From NCBI GenBank assembly GCA_934667125.1, contig CAKULF010000006.1, positions 1 through 64,000 on the forward strand: a DNA stretch of 64,000 bases. The letters are read 5' to 3'. A program made the position numbers and the translations under genes. Below the pieces are notes generated by a model that saw nothing but the letters and a program-made list of their open reading frames with translations, did not search any database and was not told the DNA's origin. Positions within the stretch are counted from its first letter, which is position 1; each line of letters starts with the position of its first letter. This document shows, piece after piece, positions 25,786 through 35,158 of this stretch. The stretch is from an uncultured Candidatus Melainabacteria bacterium. Its GTDB lineage: Bacteria; Cyanobacteriota; Vampirovibrionia; Gastranaerophilales; Gastranaerophilaceae.

Positions 25786-27243
25786 TTATAAATTTGTGCC
25801 TTTATCTAAAATGATTATATTTGCAACATCCATATAACTATCTTGTTTTTTCACAACTTTCATTGAATCAAGATTATAAATTAAATATGAACTTGAGTTA
25901 ATTCCTGTTATCAAAAGGTTTTTGCCGTCCGGAACAAGCGTTATCTTAGAATAAAATCCATTTTTTGAAATTTGTTCTCTAGAGATAATTTTTTCTTGCT
26001 TGATGTCGTAAACATCCATATAGCCTTCTTTTGCGCACAAAATATACAATTTGTTATCGTATAAAATAGCGTCAATCGGCTTTTTATCAACATCTACAAC
26101 TTTTAATTGCTTGTTTAAACCTTTATCAAAAATTTGAAGTTGGCTATCTGTTCTTGAAAGAGCATAAATATTAGCAATATCAGCTACAATTTTAGATGTG
26201 TTATACACTGTTCCCATCGGTTGAACAACAAAATCGCCACCCTCATTATTCGTCACGTTATAAACTTTCATTGTAAACTCATCATAAAAAGATATTCCCT
26301 TATCCTCTTGGCTATAAGCTAATATAGATGGTTTTTGGTCTAGTTTAATAACTTTTTTCAATTGCATTGAAGTTAAATCAACAGCATAAATTGCACTCGC
26401 ATTTTTAGATGAAACATAAGCTATATTGTCTTTTTTGTCTAATACAACATCACTAGCGTTGGCCTCTAATGGGATTGTTGTAATAACTCTTTCATCAGCC
26501 AAACTGATTATTTCAACATTTTTTCCACTCCAATATAATACAAGAGCAACCTTGGATTTATCTGAAGTTATGATTTTTAAAGGCATTGAGGACAATTTAA
26601 GCTCATACAAAGGATTTTGCGATTTATTATCATAAACTTCAATAAATTTAGAATTTTTCGGATTTATATAGATTTTTTGGCTGTTAAGATAGTTACAAGG
26701 AATAAATTCATTTCTTTTAACAGTCGGATTGTAAATCGTTTTAGCTTTTTCTTTTTCATCAAGCGCAAGAGAATTATCCTCTTTTGTTGGGATTAAAATA
26801 TCGCCAAGAGTAAGTTTCAAGCTTTCAGGAATTTTCAATCCAACAGGAGTCAATAAATCTTGCGGCATTAAACCAATTCTAACCTTAATAGGCAAATCGT
26901 CCTTTTTTGTTAGAGTATAGTTGCCTTTAGCGTCTTTTGTAACTTTCAAGAACGAATAACCGTTATTCAACAAAATAACTTCGGGCAAATCCTTAAAAGT
27001 TTTAGAAGCAGGATACGTATAATCAACCTTTATAACGTCCACTGTTGTTGTGCTTGGCGGATATAAAGGAATATACATAACATTGTTTTCAAGCGTTACA
27101 ACACTATCAAATCTTTGTTGAGCATTAGGCAAAACGCTTTTAACATATTTCCAAACGTCATCGGGCAATTTTGAAGCAAAAACACTGTTAAACAACATCG
27201 TCAAAAGCGCTGTATATAATATTAAAGTCTTTTTTAGCTTCAT
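25786..27243 (-). CDS. Secreted beta-propeller (YVTN-like) protein
   Basis: A signal peptide (KKTLILYTALLTMLFNSVFA) is followed by about 460 extracytoplasmic residues. The second half contains repeated blades of the YVTN/NHL type: ASDVVLDKKDNIAYVSSKNASAIYAVDL, then KPSILAYSQEDKGISF, and DAILYDNKLYILCAKEGYMDVYDI. The first half is a beta-rich domain with no clear family. No catalytic motif is seen; a scaffolding or binding role in the envelope is likely. It lies 13 bases after dnaJ on the same strand. Confidence 0.7.
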   Translation of the reverse strand: MKLKKTLILYTALLTMLFNSVFASKLPDDVWKYVKSVLPNAQQRFDSVVTLENNVMYIPLYPPSTTTVDVIKVDYTYPASKTFKDLPEVILLNNGYSFLKVTKDAKGNYTLTKKDDLPIKVRIGLMPQDLLTPVGLKIPESLKLTLGDILIPTKEDNSLALDEKEKAKTIYNPTVKRNEFIPCNYLNSQKIYINPKNSKFIEVYDNKSQNPLYELKLSSMPLKIITSDKSKVALVLYWSGKNVEIISLADERVITTIPLEANASDVVLDKKDNIAYVSSKNASAIYAVDLTSMQLKKVIKLDQKPSILAYSQEDKGISFYDEFTMKVYNVTNNEGGDFVVQPMGTVYNTSKIVADIANIYALSRTDSQLQIFDKGLNKQLKVVDVDKKPIDAILYDNKLYILCAKEGYMDVYDIKQEKIISREQISKNGFYSKITLVPDGKNLLITGINSSSYLIYNLDSMKVVKKQDSYMDVANIIILDKGTNL

Positions 27244-27256
27244 TATTTTCTCCCTT

Positions 27257-28387
27257 TTATTTTCCTAATGCGGATTTCATTTTCCCAATTATACCATCTT
27301 TTTCCTTTTGTTTGGATAGTACAAAAAGTTCTCTATATAGCTTTTCTTCTTGGGATGATAATTTTCTTGGAATTTCTACTTTTATTGTTAAATAATGATT
27401 TCCTTTTTGGGTTTCGCTTCCTAAATATGGAACGCCATAGCCTTTTAGGGTTAATTTGTCGCCACTTTGAACTCCGCTTGGAATTTTTATTAAAGCTTCG
27501 CCATGGATTGTATTTACCCTAACTTCATCCCCCAAAGCGGCTTGTGGAGCAGAAATAGCGCATTCAGAGAATATATCAAAACCGTTTCTTTGAAATTCTT
27601 TAGATGGTTTAGTATGTATTACAACATAAAGGTCGCCTGCTCTTCCGCCGTTTTTGCCTGCATTTCCCTCGTTTGCAACACGCATTTTTGAACCATTTTC
27701 AACGCCGTGCGGAATTTTGATTGTGATTTTCTTTTCTTTTGGAACAGCTCCAACCCCATTACAAGCTTTGCAATATGCTTTTGGGTTTTTGCCTGTGCCG
27801 TGGCAATTTGGACAAGTTGTAACAGATGTAAATGAGCCTAGGATTGTTCTTTGGCTTTGTTGAATTTTGCCCATTCCTTTACAAACAGGACAAACAGTGT
27901 CTTTTGCGTCTTTATCCAAACCTGTTGAATTACATTTTTCACAAGGTTCAAGATGGTTGATTTTAATTTCTTTTTCTAAGCCAAAACAAGCTTCCAAAAA
28001 GTCGATTTGAATATCTAATCTAAGGTCATCCCCCTCAACAGGAGCGTTAGGATCAACCCTATATCCGCCGCCAAAGCCCGAAAAACCGCCGCCAAAGAAC
28101 GAAGAAAATATATCTCCAAGGTCTATATCGCCCATATTGAATGAATTTGGGTTAAAACCTGCATTAGATAAGCCGTCTTCGCCGTATCTATCATATATTT
28201 GTCTTTTATTGTCGTCTGATAAAGTTTCATAAGCTTTACCAATTTCTTTAAATTTTTCTTCAGCGTCCGGCGCTTTATTAATATCCGGATGATATTGTCT
28301 TGCTTTTTGGCGAAATGCTTTTTTTAAGTCTTCTTTAGTTGCATTTTTTTCTACGCCTAATATTTCATAATAATCCATTGTAGGCAA
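27257..28387 (-). CDS. dnaJ: Chaperone protein DnaJ
   Basis: This is a type I Hsp40 co-chaperone of DnaK. It has a J domain with HPD (QYHPDINK), a Gly/Phe-rich linker (SFFGGGFSGFGGGY), a four-repeat zinc region (CEKCNSTG, CPVCKGMG, CPNCHGTG, CKACNGVG) and C-terminal substrate-binding domains (GDLYVVIHTKPSKEF). All eight zinc Cys are present and the length of 376 is normal. It follows grpE by 21 bases. Confidence 0.98.
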   Translation of the reverse strand: MPTMDYYEILGVEKNATKEDLKKAFRQKARQYHPDINKAPDAEEKFKEIGKAYETLSDDNKRQIYDRYGEDGLSNAGFNPNSFNMGDIDLGDIFSSFFGGGFSGFGGGYRVDPNAPVEGDDLRLDIQIDFLEACFGLEKEIKINHLEPCEKCNSTGLDKDAKDTVCPVCKGMGKIQQSQRTILGSFTSVTTCPNCHGTGKNPKAYCKACNGVGAVPKEKKITIKIPHGVENGSKMRVANEGNAGKNGGRAGDLYVVIHTKPSKEFQRNGFDIFSECAISAPQAALGDEVRVNTIHGEALIKIPSGVQSGDKLTLKGYGVPYLGSETQKGNHYLTIKVEIPRKLSSQEEKLYRELFVLSKQKEKDGIIGKMKSALGK

Positions 28388-28408
28388 TTCTTTCTTCCTT
28401 TAAAATTG

Positions 28409-29002
28409 TTAATCTTCTTTTTTAACGGCAACTCCAACAAGAGCAGGTCTGATTACTTTATCTTGCAATTTATAACCTTTTTGCATAACAACCGCAACGC
28501 TGTCTGCGTCGTATTCGTCTGTTGGAATTTGGCTAATAGCCTCATGTTCATTAGGGTTGAACTCTTTTCCTAGGCATTCAATTTCTTCCATTCCAATTTT
28601 TTTAAGAGTTTCCAAAAATTGTTTATAAGCTACTTCATAGCTTTCTTTTACAACTTTAACATCTTCAATTTCTTTAAGATGTTCTTGCGCTCTATCAAAT
28701 GTATCAAGAGTTGTAGCGATTTTTTTCAATAAATCGCAACAAGCATATTTAGATAATTCTTCTTTTTCTGTTGCTGTTCTTTTTCTAAAATTATCAAAAT
28801 CTGCTGCAAGTCTTAAATATTTGTTATTTAATTCATCAAATTTTTGTTGAAGTTCATCATTTTTTTCAACATTTTCTTCTTGAACAGTTTCCTCTTGTTC
28901 AGCTGTTTTCTCTTGAACTTCTTCGTCTTTTACTTCTTTAATATCTTCATTTTCTTTATTTTCAACGTTATCTTCATGAAACGGATTTTTGTTATTTTCC
29001 AT
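28409..29002 (-). CDS. grpE: Nucleotide exchange factor GrpE
   Basis: GrpE releases ADP from DnaK. The N-terminal ~60 residues are acidic and Glu-rich, then a long coiled coil (LQQKFDELNNKYLRLAADFDNFRKRTATEKEE) leads to the beta domain with FNPNEHEAISQIPTDEYDADSV. The ATG nine codons inside the longest frame is preferred because AGGGGGA lies seven bases before it, giving 197 residues. A promoter is upstream, and no CIRCE element is seen. dnaK is not adjacent. Confidence 0.95.
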   Translation of the reverse strand: MENNKNPFHEDNVENKENEDIKEVKDEEVQEKTAEQEETVQEENVEKNDELQQKFDELNNKYLRLAADFDNFRKRTATEKEELSKYACCDLLKKIATTLDTFDRAQEHLKEIEDVKVVKESYEVAYKQFLETLKKIGMEEIECLGKEFNPNEHEAISQIPTDEYDADSVAVVMQKGYKLQDKVIRPALVGVAVKKED

Positions 29003-29037
29003 AATTTTCCCCCTAAAATAGAAAGTCATCTATTTAT

Positions 29038-29065
29038 ATTATAAAATGTGAATAAAAGTTGTCGA
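29038..29065 (-). promoter_or_regulatory. grpE promoter
   Basis: On the minus strand TCGACA (29060-29065) and TATAAT (29038-29043) are separated by 16 bases. Transcription would start about 28 bases before the grpE start codon. No heat-shock inverted repeat of the CIRCE type is visible. Confidence 0.6.
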
Positions 29066-29099
29066 GTATACAATTATATTAATTACGTTTAATTTAAAA

Positions 29100-30062
29100 T
29101 TAATCAACTTCTTCTTCGGATGTCGTTTCTTGTTGAGAATTTTGTTGTTGAACATTGTTTTGAGGATTTTCAACTTTAGGTTTTTCAACAGGCGCTTTAT
29201 CAACAGGTTTAACCACTTCTTTAGCACCTTCTAAACGTAAATAATAAGAATCATCCCATCTAAGGTCAATATATTTGATTTTTTGTTGAATTTTTCTTGC
29301 TTCAGGAAGAATAGAGGCAATATATTTTGCTCTATTTAGGGAACTTTCGTTAATTTCGCCAAAACGAATTAAATATTCTTGAATCATTATATAAACGTCT
29401 TTTTCGTTTCTAATGTCAACATATTGAACCTCTTGAGAAGAATATGTTTCAATAGCTCGAACAGTGTTTAACAATAATTCAACTTTTTCTTTGTTCCAAA
29501 CTTCATCAACCCCGTTTCTAACCCCGTAAGTTAAAAGTTTTTTAGCTTTAACCGAAGAATTAAAAGGCAAATAATCATGTTCAATCAAGACGCCGTCTGT
29601 CGTTAGGGCGGAATTTGGAACAGAATCAAGATTTGGCGCTAATAAAAACGCAGGAGTTCTTTCTTCAATTACAATATAAATTCTTGCAGGAAACCAATAT
29701 CTTCTGATATATGCCTTTTTGACGGTTTGAAGTTGTTCGATATTTTTTTCTAATTCTGTCGTTCTCAATCTAAACATTTGAACATAATTAAGATTAGTTT
29801 GACGAATCATATCGTATATCTTATATTCAGATGTAATTCTATTTCCCCTAACCACAAAAACGCTTTTGTCCGCCGTTTGCAATTTAGCAGTCGGAATATA
29901 CCATTGTGGAAGTTTCAGAATTGTATAACTAAGATAGATTAATCCAACTATCATAATTAAAGACAAAAACACACGAATGCTTTGCAAATGCCTGCGATTA
30001 GCATTAATCATCCTTTTAATTTTATTTACTTTTAATCTTCTTTTTTGATAAAGTAAACCCAT
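29100..30062 (-). CDS. ftsQ: Cell division protein FtsQ/DivIB-like
   Basis: This bitopic divisome protein has a basic N-terminus, one transmembrane helix (VFLSLIMIVGLIYLSYTIL, near residues 32-50) and a POTRA domain (SVFVVRGNRITSEYKIYDMIRQT). The FtsQ beta domain follows with KKAYIRRYWFPARIYIVIEERTPAFLL, and a Gln/Glu-rich tail ends it. Its position after murC-murB-ddl is the usual dcw order and decides the call. The sequence itself is diverged, as FtsQ normally is. It starts four bases after the ddl stop. Confidence 0.85.
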   Translation of the reverse strand: MGLLYQKRRLKVNKIKRMINANRRHLQSIRVFLSLIMIVGLIYLSYTILKLPQWYIPTAKLQTADKSVFVVRGNRITSEYKIYDMIRQTNLNYVQMFRLRTTELEKNIEQLQTVKKAYIRRYWFPARIYIVIEERTPAFLLAPNLDSVPNSALTTDGVLIEHDYLPFNSSVKAKKLLTYGVRNGVDEVWNKEKVELLLNTVRAIETYSSQEVQYVDIRNEKDVYIMIQEYLIRFGEINESSLNRAKYIASILPEARKIQQKIKYIDLRWDDSYYLRLEGAKEVVKPVDKAPVEKPKVENPQNNVQQQNSQQETTSEEEVD

Positions 30063-30065
30063 TTA

Positions 30066-31022
30066 TTAGTCCAATTCTGCTGTTTTCAAAATTAATTCTA
30101 CTAACGAATTATAATCTATTCCCATAGCGTTTGCTTGAGCCGGAAGGTCAGATGTATCAGTCATTCCAGGGTTTGTGTTGATTTCAAGAACGTATGGAAT
30201 ATCATTAACCACAAGAAAATCAACACGGCTCACACCTTTGCAAGCACAAGCTTGATGAGATTTTATTGCAATTTCTTTAATTTTTTGGCTCATATTTTCG
30301 TCAAAATCCGCCGGCAAAATGAACTCTGTTAAGCCTTTTGTGTATTTTGCTTCATAATCATACCACTCTGTTTTAGTTTTAAAACCTAAAATCGGAGTTG
30401 CAAAAATTTCTCTTTCATTATTTTCGTTTAATCTTTCTAAAACGCCGACTGTAGCGGATTTCCCAACTAAATATTCTTCAATTAAAATCTCTTTATCACA
30501 TTTTAGCGCTTCTTCCATCGCTTTATCCAATTCACTAGGCTCGTTAACCTTCGTCATACCGATACTTGAGCCTTCACAAGCAGGTTTGATTATAATTGGA
30601 TAAGACAATTTTTCAACTTCTTTTTTATAGTTATCTTTTGTAACATTAACCGACTTAATCAACGGTATATCAAGGGTTGAAAGCACTTTTTTAGTCATAA
30701 TTTTATCCATACAAATAGCGGAAGATTTAACGCCGCAACCTGAATATGGGATATTTAAAAATTCCAAAACCCCTTGAATACAGCCATCTTCGCCATATCT
30801 TCCGTGGAGAACATTAATTGCATATTCTATTTTATTTTCGGTCAAAACGCTTGCTATATCACGATTTACATCAACAAAAGTAACGTCTTTATATCCTAAA
30901 TCAATTAATGCTTTAAAAACATTTTTTCCTGAACGCAAAGAAACTTCTCTTTCGTTGGATAAACCGCCGCATAATACAGCTATTTTAGAGTTTTTGGTTA
31001 TTTTTTTAACATTATTTTCCAT
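30066..31022 (-). CDS. ddl: D-alanine--D-alanine ligase
   Basis: This ATP-grasp enzyme makes D-Ala-D-Ala for peptidoglycan. Motifs are AVLCGGLSNEREVSLRSG, VLHGRYGEDGCIQGVLEFLNIPYSGCG, PIIIKPACEGSSIGM and the C-terminal metal-binding PYVLEINTNPGMTDTS. The length of 318 is normal. It overlaps the end of murB by 25 bases, so the two are translationally coupled. Confidence 0.97.
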   Translation of the reverse strand: MENNVKKITKNSKIAVLCGGLSNEREVSLRSGKNVFKALIDLGYKDVTFVDVNRDIASVLTENKIEYAINVLHGRYGEDGCIQGVLEFLNIPYSGCGVKSSAICMDKIMTKKVLSTLDIPLIKSVNVTKDNYKKEVEKLSYPIIIKPACEGSSIGMTKVNEPSELDKAMEEALKCDKEILIEEYLVGKSATVGVLERLNENNEREIFATPILGFKTKTEWYDYEAKYTKGLTEFILPADFDENMSQKIKEIAIKSHQACACKGVSRVDFLVVNDIPYVLEINTNPGMTDTSDLPAQANAMGIDYNSLVELILKTAELD

Positions 31023-31930
31023 TTATTTTCTTCTTCCTCTGTCATTTTTCCAATATAGATTATTTCGGGCTCTAATTCAATATTAAATTTTTCTTTTACC
31101 CTTGAATAAATCTCAAACATTATATTTGTATAATCAATCGAATTAGCATTTCCCTTGTTTATTATGAAATTACAATGGTTTTCATAAATTTTGCAATTCG
31201 TTGTTTGATAACCTTTTAAGCCGCATTTATCAATCAAAGCGCCTGCTGAAAATTCTGAATTTTTAGGATTTTTAAACACAGAACCCGCATTTGGCATAGA
31301 TAAATTTGGTTGACGGTTTTTTCTAAAAGCTAAATTTTCATCCATTTTTGCCTTAATTGCTTCTTTATTTCCTCGTGGCAATTTGAATTTTGCGCTTAGC
31401 AAAATATATGGTTTTTCCTTTAAAATTGAGCTTCTATAAGAAAATTTCATCTCATCTTTTGATAAAATTATGGTTTTATTCTGAACATAATCATAAACTT
31501 TGCAACGAATAATATAGTCTGAAATCGTTTGCCCGTGTGCACCTGCGTTTTGATATATTGCGCCGCCAAGGCTTGCAGGAATTCCAATTAAAAATTCAAA
31601 ACCCGATAACCCTTTTTGTTGAGCCAAAGTTGAGAGTTTTTGAACCTTTGCACCCATTTCAACTTCCAAAAATTGACCGAAAAAGAAAACAGAATTAACC
31701 TCTTTTGGGGTTATCATTGGTTTTTCGATTTTTATTGAAGAAAGTAAAATATTTGAGCCGTTTCCCAACAAAATCGGCGTATCTTCTTTATATTTTTTAT
31801 ACAAAGAAATCAATTCGCCATAATTATCAGGCACATAAAGGCGCTTAGCCAAAGCTTTAATCCTTAATGTATTAAAGTTGGTTAATTCAAAATCGTCATA
31901 ATATTTTATATTAATTTGAGAGCAAATCAT
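30998..31930 (-). CDS. murB: UDP-N-acetylenolpyruvoylglucosamine reductase
   Basis: MurB is an FAD enzyme that reduces the enolpyruvyl group to lactyl, forming UDP-MurNAc. FAD-site segments are LLGNGSNILLS and FLIGIPASLGGAIYQNAGAHG. The C-terminal catalytic region has PNAGSVFKNPKN and ALIDKCGLKGY. The longest frame overlaps murC by 59 bases. The ATG used here (MICSQINIKYYDDF) has GGGCGGTG upstream and overlaps by only 20. The length is 310 residues. Confidence 0.95.
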   Translation of the reverse strand: MICSQINIKYYDDFELTNFNTLRIKALAKRLYVPDNYGELISLYKKYKEDTPILLGNGSNILLSSIKIEKPMITPKEVNSVFFFGQFLEVEMGAKVQKLSTLAQQKGLSGFEFLIGIPASLGGAIYQNAGAHGQTISDYIIRCKVYDYVQNKTIILSKDEMKFSYRSSILKEKPYILLSAKFKLPRGNKEAIKAKMDENLAFRKNRQPNLSMPNAGSVFKNPKNSEFSAGALIDKCGLKGYQTTNCKIYENHCNFIINKGNANSIDYTNIMFEIYSRVKEKFNIELEPEIIYIGKMTEEEENKWKIMLKK

Positions 31931-33302
31931 ACAATTCACCGCCCATTTTTGTAATGTCGCCTGCTCCAAGCAAAATAACTATATCATTTTCTTTTAAAAG
32001 CGGAGCAATTTTTTTGCTTGCTTCAATGACGTTACCTGAAACGTAAGCCACATCTTTATTTTTAGCTTTTAATTCAGCCACAAAATTTTCAGAATTATAA
32101 ATACTTGATGGTTTGTCGCCTGCTGTAAAAACATCCAAAACAAACAATTTATCAACAACATCAAAACTCTTCAAAAACTCATCCCACAAGCCTTTTAGGC
32201 GAGTGTATCTATGAGGTTGAAAAATTGCTACTTTTCTTCTTTTTAGGTCTTTTATAGAGTTAAGAGTCGATTGAATTTCGGATGGATGATGTGCGTAATC
32301 ATCAATGATTTTAATGTTTTTAACATCCCCTACAAGCTGAAATCTTCTTCCCATGCCTGTAAATTCTGAAAAATATTTTGCATATTCTTCAAACTTAAAT
32401 CCTAAACAATCTAAAACGCTAACAATCGCCAAAGCATTGTAAACATTGTGTTTTCCAGGGACAATTAAATTAATTTTTCCTAAAAATTCATCTTTTTTAT
32501 AAACATCAAAACTTGAATTTAATTCATCAAAAACAACATTTTTTGCTTCAAAATCCGCTTTAGAATTAATAGCATAAGTTACAATATTTTTTGCTTTTGT
32601 TTGAGCTAAAAAGCGCTTGTTGCCGTCATTATCAAGATTTACAAAAACAACATCATCATCTTTCATATTATCAACAACACGCTCAAACGTTGGAATAATG
32701 TCATCCAAGCCGTTTTTATAATGGTCAAGATGGTCTGCTTCTAAATTATTTATTACAAAATAATTCGGCGCATATTTTTGAATTGTTCCATCTGATTCGT
32801 CCAATTCGGCTATAAAATATTTTGAACTGATTTTAGCGCTAGCGTTGATGTTCAATTTTGGAATAATTCCGCCAATTGCATAGCTTGGATTTTGTTTCAT
32901 CATTTCTAAAACAAAACTGATAAGCCCCGAAGTTGTTGTTTTTCCGTGAGTTCCAGCTAAACCAATGAATTTTGGAAATTTTTCAGAAATTATTTTTAAA
33001 CAATCTGAACGATGAATTATATCTAATTTTAATTCTTTTGCTCTGATTATTTCAGGATTATCATCCTTAATTGCAGATGACACAACGATTTTCGGAGTTC
33101 CTTTGATATTATCTTTATTGTGTCCTATATAAACTTTTGCTCCCAATTTTTCAACCAAATGAACATATTTGCTATCGTTTATATCGGAACCTGAAACCTT
33201 ATAACCAAGCTGCAAAAGGATTTTAGCCAATGCACTTTGACCAACACCGCCTATTGCGATGAAATGAAAATCAGGAAAATCAGATAAATCAGAATTATTC
33301 AT
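31911..33302 (-). CDS. murC: UDP-N-acetylmuramate--L-alanine ligase
   Basis: MurC adds L-Ala to UDP-MurNAc. The N-terminal Rossmann domain (FHFIAIGGVGQSALAKILLQLGYKVSGSD), the ATP loop GLAGTHGKTTTSGLI, LEADHLDHY and IIDDYAHHPSEI are all present. The C-terminal domain ends with DIVILLGAGDITKMG. The length of 463 is normal. Its ATG overlaps the stop of the upstream glycosyltransferase (TAATG). It leads the murC-murB-ddl-ftsQ block. Confidence 0.97.
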   Translation of the reverse strand: MNNSDLSDFPDFHFIAIGGVGQSALAKILLQLGYKVSGSDINDSKYVHLVEKLGAKVYIGHNKDNIKGTPKIVVSSAIKDDNPEIIRAKELKLDIIHRSDCLKIISEKFPKFIGLAGTHGKTTTSGLISFVLEMMKQNPSYAIGGIIPKLNINASAKISSKYFIAELDESDGTIQKYAPNYFVINNLEADHLDHYKNGLDDIIPTFERVVDNMKDDDVVFVNLDNDGNKRFLAQTKAKNIVTYAINSKADFEAKNVVFDELNSSFDVYKKDEFLGKINLIVPGKHNVYNALAIVSVLDCLGFKFEEYAKYFSEFTGMGRRFQLVGDVKNIKIIDDYAHHPSEIQSTLNSIKDLKRRKVAIFQPHRYTRLKGLWDEFLKSFDVVDKLFVLDVFTAGDKPSSIYNSENFVAELKAKNKDVAYVSGNVIEASKKIAPLLKENDIVILLGAGDITKMGGELYDLLSN

Positions 33303-34639
33303 TATAAACTAGCTCCCTCAAGATTTTTTTCTTCATTTAAAGAATTTAAACAATTACATACACCATGTTGAGTTTTTCCCCAATCCATTGTTTTTTTGGT
33401 GAATATAATTTTAAAAATGATTAACATTGCAATCGGAAACCAAATTGTAATGAAATATATTGAAGTTAAAATCGCTTCTTTCAAGCCCACTAGCCACTTT
33501 AGGTTTGAATATTTTTTCAAAGAATATATAAAATATGCCGTAAAAAATATTCCTGTTGTTAAAACCAAAATAACAGAGGACAATATGCAGTTTTCTTCCC
33601 CTTTAACAAAGTGAAATGCTTGGATAATTATTTCAGCAATCAACCAAAAAGGAAGCAAAAACTCGCTAACATAAGCAATTAAATCAAAACCGACTCTTAA
33701 AGACATATCACGAGATGTGAAAACTTTTCCAGCGTATTCTAAATATCTTCTAATAGAGCCTTCAACCCATCTTCTTCTTTGGCGAATTAAGGCGCAGAAA
33801 TTGATAACCCCTTCTTCATACACCTCAACATCAGGCATAAAGCGGATATCCCAGCCTTTTATATGAAGTCTTGTAGACATATCAAGGTCATCAACGATTG
33901 TTTCTTCGTTCCAACCGTTAATGCTCTCAAGTGCTTGTCTTTTAATCAATTCCCCGTTTCCACGAAGCTCAACCGCCCCACGAACAGCATCCCTGCCGAT
34001 TTGAAGCTGGCTATCAAGGATATATTCATTGTTTTGGCATTTTGTTAAAAAGTTTTGATTAGAGTTGATTATAACTTTTCTTGCTTGAACAGCGCCAACT
34101 TCCGCTGATTCAAGCGCAGGAACCATTTTAGATAGAAAATCGCTATTAACTTTAGCGTCAGCATCAAACACCAAAATCGCTTCGCCAACAGCCAATTTAA
34201 GTGCATCATTTAAAACGGCAGATTTGCCCGCAGTTGCGCTTTTATCTCTAATTAAAATTTTAATATTTTTATGTTTTTTTTCTAACTCTTTTAAAATATT
34301 AGGGGTGTTATCTTCGCTTCTATCATCTATCAAAATTATTTCAAAATCTTTATAATCAAGGTTTAGGATGTTTTCAACCGTCGCTTCAATAACATCTTGT
34401 TCATTGTGGCAAGGAATCATAATACTAACAAACGGATGAAAATCATAGTTAACCACTGGGGGATTTTTTCTTAATTTTCTTTTTCGATATTTCATCGCAC
34501 AATACATATAAAAAGAATACAAGGACATAAATGCGATTAAAAAAATCACAGCCCACATTGTATTAAAATAGTTTTGAAAGACAATCAAAAAAGCAATTAA
34601 AAAAGTAATTATTGTTAACAGTGCAATTCGTTCTTTCAA
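33302..34639 (-). CDS. Processive family 2 glycosyltransferase, membrane
   Basis: This resembles PgaC/hyaluronan-synthase-type membrane transferases that polymerise and extrude polysaccharide. Two N-terminal helices are followed by a GT-A domain with SIMIPCHNEQDVIEATVE, ILIDDRSEDNT, VFDADAKVN (DxD), NEETIVDDLDMS and the processivity motif QRRRW (in LIRQRRRWVEGSIRRYL). Three C-terminal helices follow. A one-base stop/start overlap with murC suggests coupling to cell-wall synthesis. The polymer is unknown. Confidence 0.85.
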   Translation of the reverse strand: MKERIALLTIITFLIAFLIVFQNYFNTMWAVIFLIAFMSLYSFYMYCAMKYRKRKLRKNPPVVNYDFHPFVSIMIPCHNEQDVIEATVENILNLDYKDFEIILIDDRSEDNTPNILKELEKKHKNIKILIRDKSATAGKSAVLNDALKLAVGEAILVFDADAKVNSDFLSKMVPALESAEVGAVQARKVIINSNQNFLTKCQNNEYILDSQLQIGRDAVRGAVELRGNGELIKRQALESINGWNEETIVDDLDMSTRLHIKGWDIRFMPDVEVYEEGVINFCALIRQRRRWVEGSIRRYLEYAGKVFTSRDMSLRVGFDLIAYVSEFLLPFWLIAEIIIQAFHFVKGEENCILSSVILVLTTGIFFTAYFIYSLKKYSNLKWLVGLKEAILTSIYFITIWFPIAMLIIFKIIFTKKTMDWGKTQHGVCNCLNSLNEEKNLEGASL

Positions 34640-34705
34640 TTATATATCCCCTTAACTCTTTAAAAAAATTCTATCAAAAAAATGAAAAAAGGTAAAATAT
34701 TACAA

Positions 34706-35020
34706 TTAATCAACCAAAACTTTAACAATTTTATACACGTCTTGAATTTTATTGGGGTTATTTTTTAACATTATATTTATATCGTTCAATAAATCATCGT
34801 TTTGCTTGTGATGTTCAAAATTAAACACATCCAAAAACGAAACATTCAAGGCCTTGATTATCTTTTCAAGGTTTTGAAAAGTCGGATAATTATAAGCATT
34901 TTCAATATTACAAATCGATGTCGGCTCAAGCCCAACCATCTCTGCAAGCTGTTCTTGCTTTAAGCCACGCTTTTTTCTAAATTCCCTAAGTCTTTTACCT
35001 AATAATTTTTTATAATCCAT
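34706..35020 (-). CDS. XRE-family transcriptional regulator
   Basis: A lambda-Cro/SinR-type helix-turn-helix occupies residues 8-62 (LREFRKKRGLKQEQLAEMVGLEPTSICNIENAYNYPTFQNLEKIIKALN). About 40 residues of helical, probably dimerising, tail follow. It is divergent from the prepilin-like gene. An 11-base palindrome overlaps its own -10 box, pointing to autorepression and perhaps control of the neighbour. Stand-alone small XRE proteins of this kind also occur as phage or toxin-system repressors, but no partner is beside it. Confidence 0.85.
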   Translation of the reverse strand: MDYKKLLGKRLREFRKKRGLKQEQLAEMVGLEPTSICNIENAYNYPTFQNLEKIIKALNVSFLDVFNFEHHKQNDDLLNDINIMLKNNPNKIQDVYKIVKVLVD

Positions 35021-35059
35021 AAATCTATTCTATGAAATATATTGAAGATTAAAAATAAA

Positions 35060-35072
35060 ATTATACTGTATA
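35060..35072 (-). promoter_or_regulatory. XRE promoter and candidate operator
   Basis: The minus-strand -10 box TATAAT (35060-35065) overlaps the perfect odd palindrome TATAC-T-GTATA (35062-35072). Related half-words, CAGTAT near 35088, GATACTATA near 35114 and ATACAGT near 35138, are spread over the rest of the divergent intergenic region. Confidence 0.5.
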
Positions 35073-35158
35073 TTTCTAATATAAATTCAGTATGGTTTTA
35101 TATATTATAAACTGATACTATATTTTTGTAAGAAAAATACAGTTTGAATAGAGAAAAT

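Noticed and set aside
29003..29099. CIRCE heat-shock element before grpE
   Set aside because: No TTAGCACTC-type inverted repeat is present; only an ordinary promoter is seen.
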